Source: Rhodamnia argentea (Eukaryota > Streptophyta > Magnoliopsida > Myrtales > Myrtaceae). Taken from it: a stretch of DNA of 64,000 bases. Position 1 is the stretch's first letter. Every line of letters starts with the position of its first letter. The DNA is taken from NCBI RefSeq assembly GCF_020921035.1, contig NC_063151.1, positions 35,098,934 through 35,162,933 on the forward strand. Direction: 5' to 3'. The position numbers were made by a program, and so were the translations under genes. Under the pieces are notes generated by a model, which did no database searches, was not told where the DNA came from, and saw only the letters and a list, made by a program, of their open reading frames with translations. Positions 21,268 to 34,403 of this stretch are shown here, piece by piece.

Positions 21268-24200
21268 TTATTGTCCTAGGTGATCTTTCAGTTCTGCCTA
21301 CAAAATTGTCCAGAAAGCATCCCATTAATTACACTTAGAAGAAGTGAAAGTCAAATGTTGCTATATTAAACCCTAACACAATGCTAGCATAAGGATTGAG
21401 CATACTATATCATTATAAACGCTTTGACATTTACCCGTTTCAGTTGCAAGTCAGAGATCTTCCGTTGCTTCTGACTTGTGAAAAACTTCAGCGACTGAGA
21501 AAAAAGAAGAAGCTTCCACCTCAATAAATGCTGCTAAATACGTGCCACCAAGAAAATGGTGACATAAATCTATAAACGAAATGGTTGATCAGAAATTTGG
21601 ATATTTACTTACACCAAATCGCTGCATTTCAAGAGATCGCAGAAGTGCTTTTCTTTTTGTTAGTAGATGCTCTGTTGACAACTTTACGGGACGTTTGTAG
21701 TTTTTGCCACGGTATATGATTATACAATGGCCATCCTTCAGCTTGTCAACTGAAACTAAAATCCCACCAGTTTCTGCTTCAAGCAGTTTTGCAGTACCGA
21801 TAACCTGTGGATATGACCTCTGCATAGAAATGACCTTGACCACTTCTCTGTGCTTCCAGTGCTGATGCATTGCTTCAATAACACCATCGAAGACACCACG
21901 CCTTCCTGAAGACAATATGAATGCAACAACTAAGAGGACAGAAGAAATCGGTAGTGCAAGAAACTGATGATATTCTAATTAACAGATGGCTTACAAAGAT
22001 GCTGCCTCCATTATCAGCTCTTATGAACAAATGAACAAATTAGAAGACATAGTTGTGGTGGCACGATCGTTTGACAAATCAACAGACCAGTCCGACCATA
22101 AGAGTTTTGGAGAATTAATATTATGTGACAGCATTCAAACTTAAGTTATTGTTCATATTCTCCGATAAATGAGATAAAATAAGGCATTCCTAGAGTGAAC
22201 TTAAAAATAGAGGGAAACTCGGATGATACACAAATAAATGTTTTTCCTCACCAAGCAATAAACTACCGTCCATTTTCAGTCCTATCTTCCTCAAACATTC
22301 CTTATCCTCCTCTGTCATCATCTCTTGGTCTGTGTCCTTCTCGGCAGGTCTCCATCCGGAATTCAACTTTGACAGCTGTTTTGCTGACCTTCTCATCTTA
22401 CTATTAAGCTGCACACACACTATTAATGTTACCGAAACAGCATGCCAAAGAAAATCAAGGCGATAGCTTTGGACCTTACAATGAAACGCCTGCGCTCCTC
22501 TTTTCGCAGCTCCTTCTCTAATCTTTCTATTTCGGCCACCAATCTGACATTGACCTCCCCCACTCCTCTTCTCTGCTCCTGAAAATCTGTTTGGATTTTT
22601 ACGAATTCTGATAGTGTTCCCATTGTGCAAGTCTTTGCCAATGGCTCATTTGCAACAGCTAATCTTTCAAACGCCTTAATTCGTGCATCTTCCTCAACAA
22701 CTTGGCATTTTCTCAGCTCCAGTTCTCTCTTCGCTATCGAACTTGTAAGTGTTTGAGGAAGAAAGTCCTTGCCTCTATAAAGTATAATGTAAAACTTGTT
22801 TCGTAGCAGCAGAATTCCTCCAGTGAGACCCTGCAATGATACCTAAGATAAATGTCTATTATTTATTGTAACAGAATGCACAGCTACTTATAACTCACCT
22901 TGAGCTCATATGCCATTTGCTCATTGTTAGTGTTAGGTACACCCCACTTCACCGCAATCTTGGCTATAAGACTCTTCTCCCATAGTTTCATAATCGCAGC
23001 AGCTAAGCCTTGCAATTTCCTGTTTCTCCCTTCAAAATGAAGATGCAACAACAACCAGAGAAACTTAAACACAGACACCTCATGCTGGTGCACAATGCAT
23101 CTAGCAAATTGCATGTTACTGGATGACTATCATCATGCGTCAATTCAATGTTCATCTACCATAAACTGTTTATGCAAGTTAAAGTAACCGAAGAAGCTCT
23201 TGAACACCTTTGCTAATCAACATTTCAGATGATCATATGAATTTTGTAGTGAGCAAGTCAAGAGAAAAAAAAAAAAACCCACCCAATCAGATCTTCTCCC
23301 TTTCACTAACTAAACAAGACCAACTAGGGATCACCTAACCTCTTTACAACAATATAAATTGTCCCTTGCTGAAAGTAATTTCCGGAAAAACAAACAAAGA
23401 GTTACTACGAAGTTTTAATACCAAGGACGAAATGAGTTGGTAATGGGTGAGCAAGCTTCCTTAAATATGTCAATTCATTGTCAGTGAGCTTTGGCCGTTC
23501 GTTTGGGGGACAGAGTCTTAGCGGGGGACTAAAGCCAGGTACCACTTCCGGAAGCAAATCAGCATCTACGGGCAATGGCTTGCGCATCCACCAATCAACA
23601 AAGCGAGGGCCCAAGCCATCCAGTAATCTATCAGTTTCCCTTTCATATAGTGAACCATTGATTGACTCAGAACATGCTTTATAGTCTCTTGAGATAGCAC
23701 CAGAATGCCTTTGTCCATCCTCTCCTTTCGTCTTCTCATCCAGAATACGATGACTATCTTTCACCGGTGTTATAGACATGACACGTTTAGGGTTAGACTG
23801 CATGCAGAAAAAGGGAAGTCTTTCTTGACCAATAGCTGGGATGCGCTCCTTCTCCTGAAAGACATTATAGGGATAGTGGACTCCCCTGTATAAAACAAGA
23901 GTGTCTTTTTTCCTCCAAATAACCAAGCTGCCAGTCTTCATCTATTCACACGAAACAATCAAGGAATCAACCATGAGAAGCTTCCATAGGAAAAACTTCA
24001 TAGTACATAAAGCAAAAAACATAACCTGGAAAAGGTAGTGGCAACTATGAGAAAGGAGGTTCAAACTTTCTAAATCTTTTTTGGATTTTATCATAACAGT
24101 CTAAACTATACCAGCATAAATCAAGCAGAGGCATAAGCAAATTCAACTCACGTATTACTCCACCAAAAGTCCAGCGTGTGTTACCCCACCAAAATTCCAG

Positions 24201-25491
24201 CCAAAGAAGTGAGGCATGTCAGTAAGGAGAGGATGGACAAACCAGAAGAGCGGTAGTGAGTAATTTAGTCCCCTTTTTTCTCTCCTCCTTTTCGAAGAGG
24301 ACAATACCAAACAAAAACAATCCATATAAATGGCCCAGACCGTATAATTTCTAAAGCAACGGCAAACAATTAATTCAAAACACATGAATCTGTTGTTTCA
24401 TAACCACCTTGTTAGTTGTCTCAATGAGCCACTGTCTAATCACACAAGGAAGGAAGCCATCAAGATTCAAGATCAACGAATGTACTCCGACTCATCATGT
24501 TGCCAGTTCTATGGGCCGCACCTCATGCACAAACAAGCAGTCAGGATTATTCAGGACAAGCTCAGATATTCCAATGCCCCATTGTGACTAGCTTCAAACG
24601 ACTCACGCTCCAAAGCTTCTAAATTCCAAATGTTCAAAGGACGACACAGAAATTTCCCCTATGTAAAAGAAATAAATAAATAAATACAACGAAATCTCAT
24701 CGAGGACGAAATTAAAACTTTAAAAGAGGAAAAACCTCGAGGATTTCTTGAGCTCTGTCCATGTTGCGGCACAGAGGGACATCGAATTTCACCATGGCGA
24801 GCTCATTCCTCCTCCAAGTCCACTTTATCTCATCCACAACAGCCTGAGACACTCCAATCTTCTTCACCTTCACCCACTTCCTCAGCTTCGCAGCCTCCTT
24901 CCTCAGCCTATCCAGCAACTCCTTCTCAAGGCTCAGTTCGGCCACATTCGCCGCCTTCTCCGTCTTCGTCCTCCTGAACACCACCCTCTCGCCTTCCCTC
25001 ACCCACGGCATTTTCCCGACAAAACCTGGCTTGGCTCCTTCCTCCTCCTCCTCCTTCAATGACTCCAGGCAAATCCCGAATTCGATCTCCCCAGATTCTT
25101 TCCCAGCTCCGTCCGAGTGGCTCCTCCCTCTAAGCTTCTCGATGCTCTGCACAATCTTCTGCACCGCCTTGTTTCCTCTGACGCCGCTCGCTCTATCCAA
25201 CTTCTTGGGTTTCCTATCGCCCGAGCCTCTATTGCTGCTCCGAGGCCTCGAAAGGTCCAAGACCTCGCCGGGCGGGACGAGAAGAGGGCCTCTCATCCAC
25301 GGAGCCGTGGGCATCTTGACCGGACCATTCGGCCGCGCAATGGGATCGATCGAGACGGAGAAATCTGGGCTTTTCATGGGGAGATTCTCCGCCGTTACTC
25401 TGGAAGAACTCGTCGCGCTTGGGGAGGAGGAAGCGCGAAAGCGCGAGTTGTTCGGGAGGGCGGATGGAGAGAGGTAAAGGGTGGCCGCCAT
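21268..25491 (-). CDS. CRS1: Chloroplast group II intron splicing factor, CRS1-like, three CRM domains
   Basis: Eight exons on the minus strand: 25491-24736, 23941-23422, 23029-22899, 22830-22480, 22408-22252, 21905-21613, 21494-21435 and 21297-21268. They encode 765 aa and all phases agree. A Ser-rich plastid-type leader precedes [16 protein letters not shown]. Three CRM RNA-binding domains follow: about 186-275 ([11 protein letters not shown] ... [18 protein letters not shown]), 402-495 ([20 protein letters not shown] ... YIILYRGKD) and 616-715 ([20 protein letters not shown] ... IIIYRGKNY). The GxxG-type loops are GRNR and GRRG in domains 2 and 3. CRS1 is known to promote splicing of the plastid atpF intron. 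The leader motif and the three domains point to CRS1; the related CFM3 is the main alternative. Confidence 0.88.
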
Positions 25492-26961
25492 AGCTACGGA
25501 GCAGCTGAGGTTCTCGGTGACCTCGCGAGCTGGGAGTGCGGTTGGGGGACGCGTTCAGCTCATTCTCTGCAAGCGCGAGCGCGAGATATTTGGAGTGGAA
25601 GCTCGACGAGAGGATTTCACCGCGTTGGCGAGCTCGGCATCAGACGGAGAGTGAGGAAGAGGAACCAACGGTGGGGATTGTTTTCGCGGCACAAGCAATG
25701 CACGTGCCGGACCTGCCGGTTAGCATCATGCAACCGGACACTTTCTCGGCCCCCTATGGTTTTTGGCAGGAAAAACTGCGGATTGTTTCAACTGGATTGA
25801 TCCCGAGAGCACGGTGCGCGACAGAGAGCTTGGATCCAGAATGACCTTGAGAAATTCCAAAAGTTCGGCTTTTTGGAACATTCTGAGACTGGTTCTCGGT
25901 TCATCAGCGTTGTAGCATGCTGGCGAACGTACTTGTACTACAAAAAGATGCATCCCCATGCATACAAGGCAATCAAAGAAAAAGTTGGTGATGAGCAGAA
26001 CGATTTCCTGTCTAGTCATATTTTCTAGGCAATGCTTACGGGACTCGGCTCGTGATATTGTTCATGCTCTCGATCGAAGTGCAGAATGGAGGCCTTGCTC
26101 TTTGGGAAACAAGACTTCCCTTGAAGAGAGAGAGAGAGAGAGAGAAAGGTGGGGCGGGTGGAGTTCCTTCGTTCCAAAGGAGAAATCATGCGCAAAAGAA
26201 CAAGTCCGCAGTCCCAGCATCGCATTCGCAACGCCCTGGAGGTTGCTACCGTTCAGACTTCAGAGGACACCCCCCACCGCAAGATCCAAGATCCGGCTTA
26301 CCATTTCCGTAAATCAGGTGGTGAAGCTTCCACTGTTATTTTCCTCCAATAGCGTTTGAAGGAGAGCATGGGACACGGGGCTTCTTGCTGGAATCATAGC
26401 CCAGCCCCCTCACTCTCCCTCATTTGTTGGGGAAGTAAGCTAGTGAGCATGTCCAATCTTATATCCAGTCTCAGAGCATTTTACCCTTTTCCTTCTTCCC
26501 TAAACTTTCGGTCCAGGCAAGCACATATATCTCGTATCACACATGCGATTCATTTGATCGGTTCTCCTATTTCCATCACAGCACCTGAAAAATCTTATTT
26601 TGAGGTCGTTTGAAACTCGCCTATTCCAACGGTTCAACTAAATACAAGAGGTTCCGCTTAAGAGACACAATGACGACCAAAGTTGTGATCTGCTACCCAG
26701 ATTATTCCTTCTCAACCCACCACAATGCGTCCTGGAATTAGAATTCAGTACTCAATCCCAAAAGAGGAGCAAAACAGAGCCTCCTCATGACTGATTTGGA
26801 ATACAGCATAGACCATCCGAAGGAGAAAAGGGACTATGGTATGTCCCTGAGTCGAGTCCTAACTGAAAATGGAAATGCTATCTGCAGGAAATGAAGAGTA
26901 ACCATACTGGTATGATCTCCTTGGACGTGTAGTTACAGAAGAAATTGATTGTCCGCATCAA
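25492..26961. other. Intergenic: CRS1 promoter and pGlcT 3' region
   Basis: Both flanking genes lie on the minus strand. 25492-25830 is GC-rich and contains chance frames on both strands. A GA microsatellite lies at about 26122-26146. Sequence from about 26700 to 26961 is probably the pGlcT 3' UTR. No further gene was recognised. Confidence 0.4.
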
Positions 26962-29900
26962 TCAAGTTGCAGGGTTAAGAGCACGTTCAATTTCCTCCAG
27001 GGATCTCCCCTTTGTTTCCACAACGTTAACAGCTATATACAAGACGGCAAGGAGACAGATGGCCGAGAATCCCAGGTACACTGAGCTGATTCCATACTTG
27101 TTCAAGAGACTCAAGAAAAACAACCCGATCACAAAGTTGGAGATCTGGCAGATAGGAAATTCCCTTAGTCTCGGAAGAAATTGTGCAGGTGAGAGCATAA
27201 AACTTACTTTCGATAGAATGTGAATCCATTTTGTTGCTTACAGTTGTATATTGTTATAAGAGTAAAGTGATTAATATGAAAGACAATCCAGAAAACAGCG
27301 ATACTGAAAGTGAAGACGTGATCAAGTTTGTCAAGCTCACCCAATGCATGCCAAGAGATAAAGAGACAGCTTTCGCTCTGATTCTGGAGGCAAATATCTC
27401 TGGTAGAAGCAGTGCAGGAACAGGTCCGGCACCAAGAGAGAATGACAAAACATATCTGAAAAGATAGAATCAAAGTTACATTGATGCAACAACCCATACA
27501 AGAAAATTAAGCCCTAATTCGATAAGCAAACTTACAACACAGTTCCAACTACTGCAAGAGGGGCAGCATAAGGTGCCAGGACTTTCCAGGTGAAGGACAA
27601 GGAAAGAAGCAACATGGAAGCAGCCTTCAAAAAAGGGGGGCAAAATTATAAGCATCCAACCCATAGAGAAAGATGGCAAAAAGACCCGAAAGAGCAAATT
27701 ATATCCGCAATATTAACATTGCAGGGGTTTATGGTTGTGTGGACAGAGGACACGCTGAGTCGCAAATATAAGATATTAAAATCACCAACAGGCAACAACA
27801 TCCACTCAAGTCCCAAGAATCCAAGTCCATTAGGCAACAGTCCAATACCAATGGAGGGAGGCTATGTATGCCACCCAAGATCAACCCTGGTTTAGCACCA
27901 GAGATCTGTGCGGTCATGTTAACAAGCAAAGATAAAGCACACCTGACAATGCAAGAAAGAGCTGTAGCCATCTACAACAACGACATTACATGAGATTAGG
28001 GGGCAAGCAGAGATGCGCCACTTATTATAGTGAAAAGAAAGATCTTATAGCACATTGGACTAAAATAACTCAATTAACCAAAATCTGAACAAACTCTGGC
28101 TCTATGGCTCATGTTCAAATTATGGGTCATTCTAAACTGGTGATTCTATAACAGAGAATAAGGTCATAACAATACTTCTTATAAGTGACTAGACTGCGGG
28201 AGTATGTCAAATTGACTGATCTTCAGTTATAGGAATCAAACGGTAAACTCTCTGGTTCCAAAGTCTTATCTTCAATCATTTTCAAGTTGATCAATAAACA
28301 GTAGACCTCAATATGATAAGTTAATTTCAGCATCAAAAAAGAACAAACAAGAGATTCCAATATGGCAAGTAGTTAATTAAGTATGTAACATCAGGGAAAG
28401 AAACAGTATCATATAGCTGGAAAAAGCAATTTACTCCACATATACTAGGCAATATGCTCCATTACAGGCAATACTTGAACTATAGGAGAAAGGTAAGCAT
28501 TAATCCGCTTCTCATTAAGGAAAGGAACTGTACCATTCCAGAGAAGCTTATCATCAGAAGACTTTTTCTCCCTTGCTTGTCCATCAAAGAAGATGCAACT
28601 GTTGTCCCTGCACACAGAAATATGCACCCTTTAGAAACTTGTGCAGAATATAGTATGTTTGCTAGGACTCATGAAGATGAGACGAAGAAACTAACCTAAA
28701 ACATTCGCTGCCCCAACTAAAGCACTTGCTGCAACATCAGATGTAACGCCAGCACTCCGGAAAACAGATGTAGAATAATATACTACAGCGTTAATACCAG
28801 CCAATTGTTGAAATAGAAAGAGTGCTGCACCAACACTCACAACTGCATAAAGAGAGCCAAAGCATGGTGAGGTTGATAATGTGATCATTTCTGTGAATAT
28901 GCAGGAATACAACAAAAGCAACGCCAATCTTGAAAGAATGCTTGTCTGCTACCGACTATCTTCACCATTTGCTGGTCATAATCAGCATTGTCAATTATCC
29001 ACGAAGGAGTGGATATCAAGATTATTCTAACAAATAACTGATAAAGATAAAACCAAGCAAGATTGCATGAAATTTACTAGAATGTAGAGTAAATTGAAGG
29101 ATTGACCAATATGGCAAATGGAATTTTTGCAGGCATGGCTGATGATTCATATCATTCATGCCACATGTTGGACATTACATCCCTAGGCAGCTAAGAAGCA
29201 TAATACTGCTCTGAGGAAGTCACCCAAACTAAAATGCAAACGATGCAAAGAAAACATCTAATTGTTCAGACACTACAGGATTTATCACGTCGACAGCATA
29301 ACTGAATTAAAATAGACCCCATACTTCAGCAACGTCGTCACAAAATGGCGCTGTAAAATTGCTCCCTAGTGGGATAATAAGTAAATGAACTAGTTGAATT
29401 GGTGCACGAACCAAGTTGTAATTTCCATTCAACTCTGATCATATGCCTTGATCAGTATGAGCAAGACTTAAAGACCAATATCTTTTTGGTTTACTCACAT
29501 GTGACAATGAGGGCCTCTTACACAGATGTGATATAACACGTACTGATTTCCGACCACATAATTGCACACTGTTAGACCAACAGCAGCTGGTTCAATTGAA
29601 CCGAATTTTCTCTTTTTGATAAGTCAAGCAATCCTATTCACATCTCTAGACAAATACATTGGACTCTTCATAACTCCTGATGGAATTACCTTTCCAGTAG
29701 CGGCTACTAAAGAGGTCAAACCATCCAGCTTCTGGTTCGGCAGAGCCACCCTGACTAGCAGCAGTTAAATCTTGCATAACCTCAGCTACCTTTTCCTTTC
29801 CACACAGCGTCTTTATGGCCTTTTCAGCTTCAACAATTTTTCCTTGCTACAAATAGAAAACGGACACTTCAGCGCTCTCGTCAATGAACTTACTAGAAAA

Positions 29901-32535
29901 CTTTTGTTTCTCTTTTGCATTAGAAACTAGCACAGGTACATTAATTGCTGACAAAAAGGACTTTCATAACTTGCATGTAAGCCCAACTCATCACCTGAAA
30001 GAGCCATCGAGGACTTTCTGGAGAAAATCCCATTCCCAAAGCCAAGAGAATGGAAGGGATTAGAGCAATCCCAAACATTGTCCTCCACCTGTCATAGCAC
30101 AATAAAAAAATGAATAAAACATTCCAGACTTCCTTCACAATGAAATTTCAAAATCAGGTTACATGGCATCTGAACTCTCAAATTGCAACATCTCTTTTCC
30201 CGACTCTGCTGATAAAGCAAGTAATCCTCATTCACAACTAGAAACTAACTCAGAAGAAATTGCACATAAGACAGAACGAAAATTATTCCACCAACTTCTT
30301 CTTTACTCTTAATGTTAATATATAAAGGAACAGTTTTGAGCAGAAACTGATGAAAGATGATTTTGGAGAAAATTTTACTATATATCTGTAGTGTATAGAA
30401 GTACCATAAAGGGTTCCCTGCTAGGGGTAATCCAGCAACCAGTGCGGCAAGAATCCCAATGCATATGAAAAGTTGGTTCACAGATCCAAGAGCGCCACGA
30501 ATCTCGGTCGGAGAGATCTGACCATCACAAAAAAATAGAGCACTGTTGAATATAAATTTTAGCGGCCATACTTAATAAAAGAAATGCAAGTACCTCAGAA
30601 ATGTAAAGTGGCACAATAGCAGAAGAGATGCCAATTCCAATTCCAGAAAGTAAACGACCAATTATCATAGTCTGCACACTCTGGGCAGTAGCACTTCATT
30701 ATTGACACAGGTCAGTTTGAATTCAGGAATACATATGCATGACAAAAAGCATGAACCCATAATTGATGAAGAGACATACCAAAGAAAGGCACCAATGACC
30801 AAAGGGATTGCATCCAACTGAAAAGTCTTTGTCCTGCCAAACTTATCAGCCAATGCTCCTCCAGTAAATGAACCAACAGTGGCACCAGCAAGAAGTGTGC
30901 TGACAATCCACCCTGCATGATATTACAACATAAGGTTCAACCCCAAAGAAAGTAAAAAAAAGCAACATGACAAATGGTAACAGATGCAGCAACAATAGTT
31001 CGTTGAGGATTTAATACTCATTACCATTGCTCTTAGTTCATCACAACAAAGTAATTCTTCTTTAATGAGTGGAGCACAGCAGTTCATGCCACAAGGTACA
31101 TAAAAAAGGTAAGGGCACCATAGGGAACAAGAGAGAAAAAGGATAAAATATCCATAACACAGTGCGGAAAATGAAATGCACTTGCCTTGTGCGACAGTAT
31201 TCTCAGCAATTCCAAGATCCTTAGCCAGGTATTCAAGAGCGCCATTCACCACCCTGCATCATAAGATAATCATGAAATGCTTCACAGATGCAATAAAGTA
31301 AGAATTTCACTGATGGCGAGCCCAAAAGTTCTACCAAAAATGCAAAGAATAGCCAAAAGGATCACCCATCAATTTCTTTGGTCAATTGTAACATTTAAAA
31401 CTAACCACAAAGAAGAACTTATGGCACTTCATAATTAATCGAGCCATACCCTAGATGATAGCCAAACAAGATAGCTCCAAGACAGGCCACGCCAACATAA
31501 GGTAAGACTGTGCCTGAAGATTTAGTCTGGGGATTAAGAGGAGTAATATCCTCGATATCTTCTTCTGAACCTCAGCAAAAAAATCAAATCAGTGGTAAAG
31601 CAAAGATTAATACATATACCAAGCATGGTTACTTGGAAGATCTTTGATGACAACCATAAATCGATGACGAATAAGCAAGATACATGCAGACATTCTCCAA
31701 ACACTTGATTCACTCCATCTGTTTCAAAAATCTACTCGTAGAACAGCAAACTTTCGTCCTACATTTGTTTTGTTTTATTTTTTCTCTGTTTGTATCAGTA
31801 TTTCACTCTAAAGTCCACAAAGAAGGAAATGATAAAAGAAACCACAGACCACAAGATCCTAGACATTGCGAGGAGGGGAACTGGTATACTATTGTACACT
31901 TTGCGAGGAGAGCAACATATAGCAAGCACAAAAACTAGCTTTAGAAGCAAGAAACTGTCCCCATCCAAAAGCAACCACCTAATACATGGCTGATCTGAAA
32001 GCATTCTAAGGTGTCATTTCACAACCCATAAACATGATAAATTGAAGCAATTTCTATTGCACTTCTCTCGCCAAAAAAAAAAAAAAAGCATGGAACCGAC
32101 TGGCTTTTCGAACATGTGCAACACCCCATATACAGACAAGGAATGCAGCATATGTTTCTAAATGGCCAGACTTTGACACACAGGAACACCCACCCACCCA
32201 CCCACAACACATAGACAGGGAGAGAGAGAACGAAAGAAGAGAACAATAAGGAAGGGAATCCAGCAAACAACTAGCTCACCAGAAGCTTGAGCTCTGATTG
32301 ATTTGGCCTTGGCCGAGGATCTGAGCAAACTCCCGAAGCCGATCCTGGCGCGCGCGAGCTCGGTCTCCATCGAGACCAAACCGCGACGCAATCCGCAGCA
32401 ACCGATCCTATGGCTCATGCGAACGCTCAATTTCGAACTCCTCCAACCTCCGCACTCACTGAATCCCGTCAAGCCCGTCCGCTTCTGCAACCCATACCCT
32501 GTCCTCGCCTTGACTGCAAGCGTGGCGCCTTGCAT
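26962..32535 (-). CDS. PGLCT: Plastidic glucose transporter (pGlcT)
   Basis: Thirteen exons on the minus strand: 32535-32280, 31570-31450, 31253-31186, 30912-30780, 30693-30594, 30517-30405, 30088-29995, 29846-29690, 28842-28696, 28607-28534, 27624-27536, 27455-27341 and 27144-26962. They give 549 aa. A plastid leader of about 85 residues ends near IRAQAS. The MFS sugar-porter fold then shows GGALADKFGRTKT (loop 2-3), PESPRWLFQ at mid-protein, QQLAGINAVVYYSTSVFRSA in helix 7, PALLLPEIF and the terminal VETKGRSLEEIE. These match what I recall of Arabidopsis pGlcT, which exports glucose from starch breakdown across the inner envelope. Intron 3 uses a GC donor. Exon 2 has two acceptors six nt apart (31570 or 31564). 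Confidence 0.95.
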
Positions 32536-32542
32536 TTTTCAG

Positions 32543-32827
32543 CTGATGTAGACAAACCCCACCAGCTTTGAAAAGTCAAAAAGGCAATTTGAAAAAAAAA
32601 AAAACAAATGGAAACGTATACTCAAACACGCGTGACCACGAATACACAGAGAAGTAGGCGCGAACTTAAGCAAAACCGAAGCACTGAAAACCGCTGAAAT
32701 CGACGCAAAACAAGTCAAGGACATCGAAGCCGAGAACTCGGCGAATCTCCACGCGAGTTGACTGAATATCAAGTAATGCAGCGTCGAAAGCGATCGATCG
32801 ATCAACCGAGGACCGAAATGGACTGAC
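32543..32827 (-). other. Probable 5' UTR intron of pGlcT
   Basis: Seven bases before the start codon there is an acceptor (GTCTACATCAG). A matching donor, GAG followed by GTCAGT, lies at 32828/32827. The 5' UTR would then begin in the CT-rich DNA near 32830-33060 (as read on the minus strand). Confidence 0.45.
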
Positions 32828-33060
32828 CTCTCGAATCGATTCCGAATTGCGGACGCCGATCGTCGAGCAGAGAAGAAGCGGTGATGCAGCTCAGGAGATT
32901 ATTAGCTTTGTTGGTGGGGTCGCGTCACCGTCTCGTCCGAAGCAACTAGTGAGAAGTGTTGGGATTTGGAAGAGATAAGCGAACAAGGAGAGAGAGAGAG
33001 AGGGAAGCATGGACGAATCCGCTGATGCGACCGAGGAGGGAGAGAGAGAGAGTGTGTGAG

Positions 33061-33279
33061 TTGAAAAGGGAGAGACTGTTGGTTCCACTAACAACGAAAG
33101 AACAAACAAGAAAGTCGGCCCAGGTGGGGGTTGGAGACTCCAACTCCCAAGTGGCATCCTGCTTCAACCGTCCTTACTTCTTCATCATTTTCTCTTCAGA
33201 AATTCCCGAGAAAATTTAATTTCTCCGAAACAGAACGCTTACGACAATTAACATCGCGAAGGCACAGTTTAGAGTCGGT
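33061..33279. other. pGlcT promoter region
   Basis: GA runs lie just inside the gene side (32981-33002 and 33038-33052). No other element could be assigned. Confidence 0.35.
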
Positions 33280-33555
33280 CTGGTGACATTTCAGAAAATA
33301 AAAAATTATTTCAAAAAAGTTCTCAGGTCACCGGCCGCCTGCTGCTGCTGGTTGCCCGCCCGCCGCCTTCCCCCCCAACGCCACCGTCCGCCGCTAGCTG
33401 CCTATTGCAGATCTTTCCTTTCGATGAAAAAGATATTTTTTTTATATTTCGCCAAATATGTTTCTGTTCTCGAAAATTGTAGCCGAAAATAGAATATAAA
33501 AAAATATTTCTGTTATAAATATATACTCAAGAACAAAGACATTCCCATACACGGC
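33280..33555. mobile_element. Possible MITE with GCC-rich core
   Basis: AT-rich arms flank a short GC-rich core (about 33330-33405, GCCGCC/CCGCCG-like). The right end reads CATTCCCATACACGGCCTTA; its reverse complement loosely matches the left end GTCGGTCTGGTGACATTTC. The build resembles the other MITEs in this window, but the inverted ends are too poor to be sure. Confidence 0.3.
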
Positions 33556-34403
33556 CTTAGCCTATGAAAGGAAAATTTAAAAAGAAAATGGAGGAGGATA
33601 ATGAGTACGTGCGATTTTTGGATTTAGATTTGGTAATGCGTTGCACATGTCGCAGCAAACGTGGCTCCCTAGGTTGCGATCCCCTGCCTCCGACACCCAC
33701 CATAAACACGTGTGCACATCGACAACACAAAAGAGGTGGAGCCCGATCGTCGCTCATTCGTTTTGAGTAAAATGACCGTAAATGGATCAAGAAGCTCAAT
33801 AAATCCAAATTCGTCCCGCGAGAAATATGCTAATCGCCGGCTCCGGCCCCGGTCCAGTATGGCCAACTCTAATTTGTCTTCAAAGCAGGATGTTCGGCTT
33901 AGAGCAGCTGACAATTAGTTTCGAAACACTGCATGAAAAAGAGCAGAAGATGTGCAGCAAAATAGTACCATGACACGAGTAATCTCGAGAGGAAGAAGAT
34001 CAAGCACCATCAAGAAGATGTAAAAAATAAGGTCTTATTATACTTATTTCGAGAACTACAAACGTTAAGGAAGCCGAGATATCTTCTTCCCAACGCCATT
34101 TGCCAATTTCCACTTTCAGACAGCGAGGAATTATTCCTTCATGATGAGAGAAAGAGAGGAATTTTCCCAAGAAAATCATAGCAGTTCAACACTTCCAGCA
34201 AAAAGCAACCGCAACCACCACCACCACCACCACCACCAACCCCTCAACACACGCACCCCCCAAACCAAGAAGGCCAACCAACAAAAGGAGAAGAAGTCAC
34301 CTCCGGAGGTGGACATCCATCCATAAAACCGGGAAACCTAACTAATTCAGCTGAGGCCGACCTTCAGCTTGAAAAAATCTTTATTGGTTTCTCTCTTGTC
34401 GAT
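33556..34403. other. Intergenic and PDH E1 beta 3' region
   Basis: Contains a CAC trinucleotide run (34210-34237) and sequence that is probably the 3' UTR of the gene ending at 34404. Open frames here lack protein character. Confidence 0.4.

Noticed and set aside
25117-25800. 227-aa plus-strand frame
   Set aside because: Antisense to exon 1 of the CRS1-like gene; the minus-strand frame has clear CRM homology and consistent splice phases.
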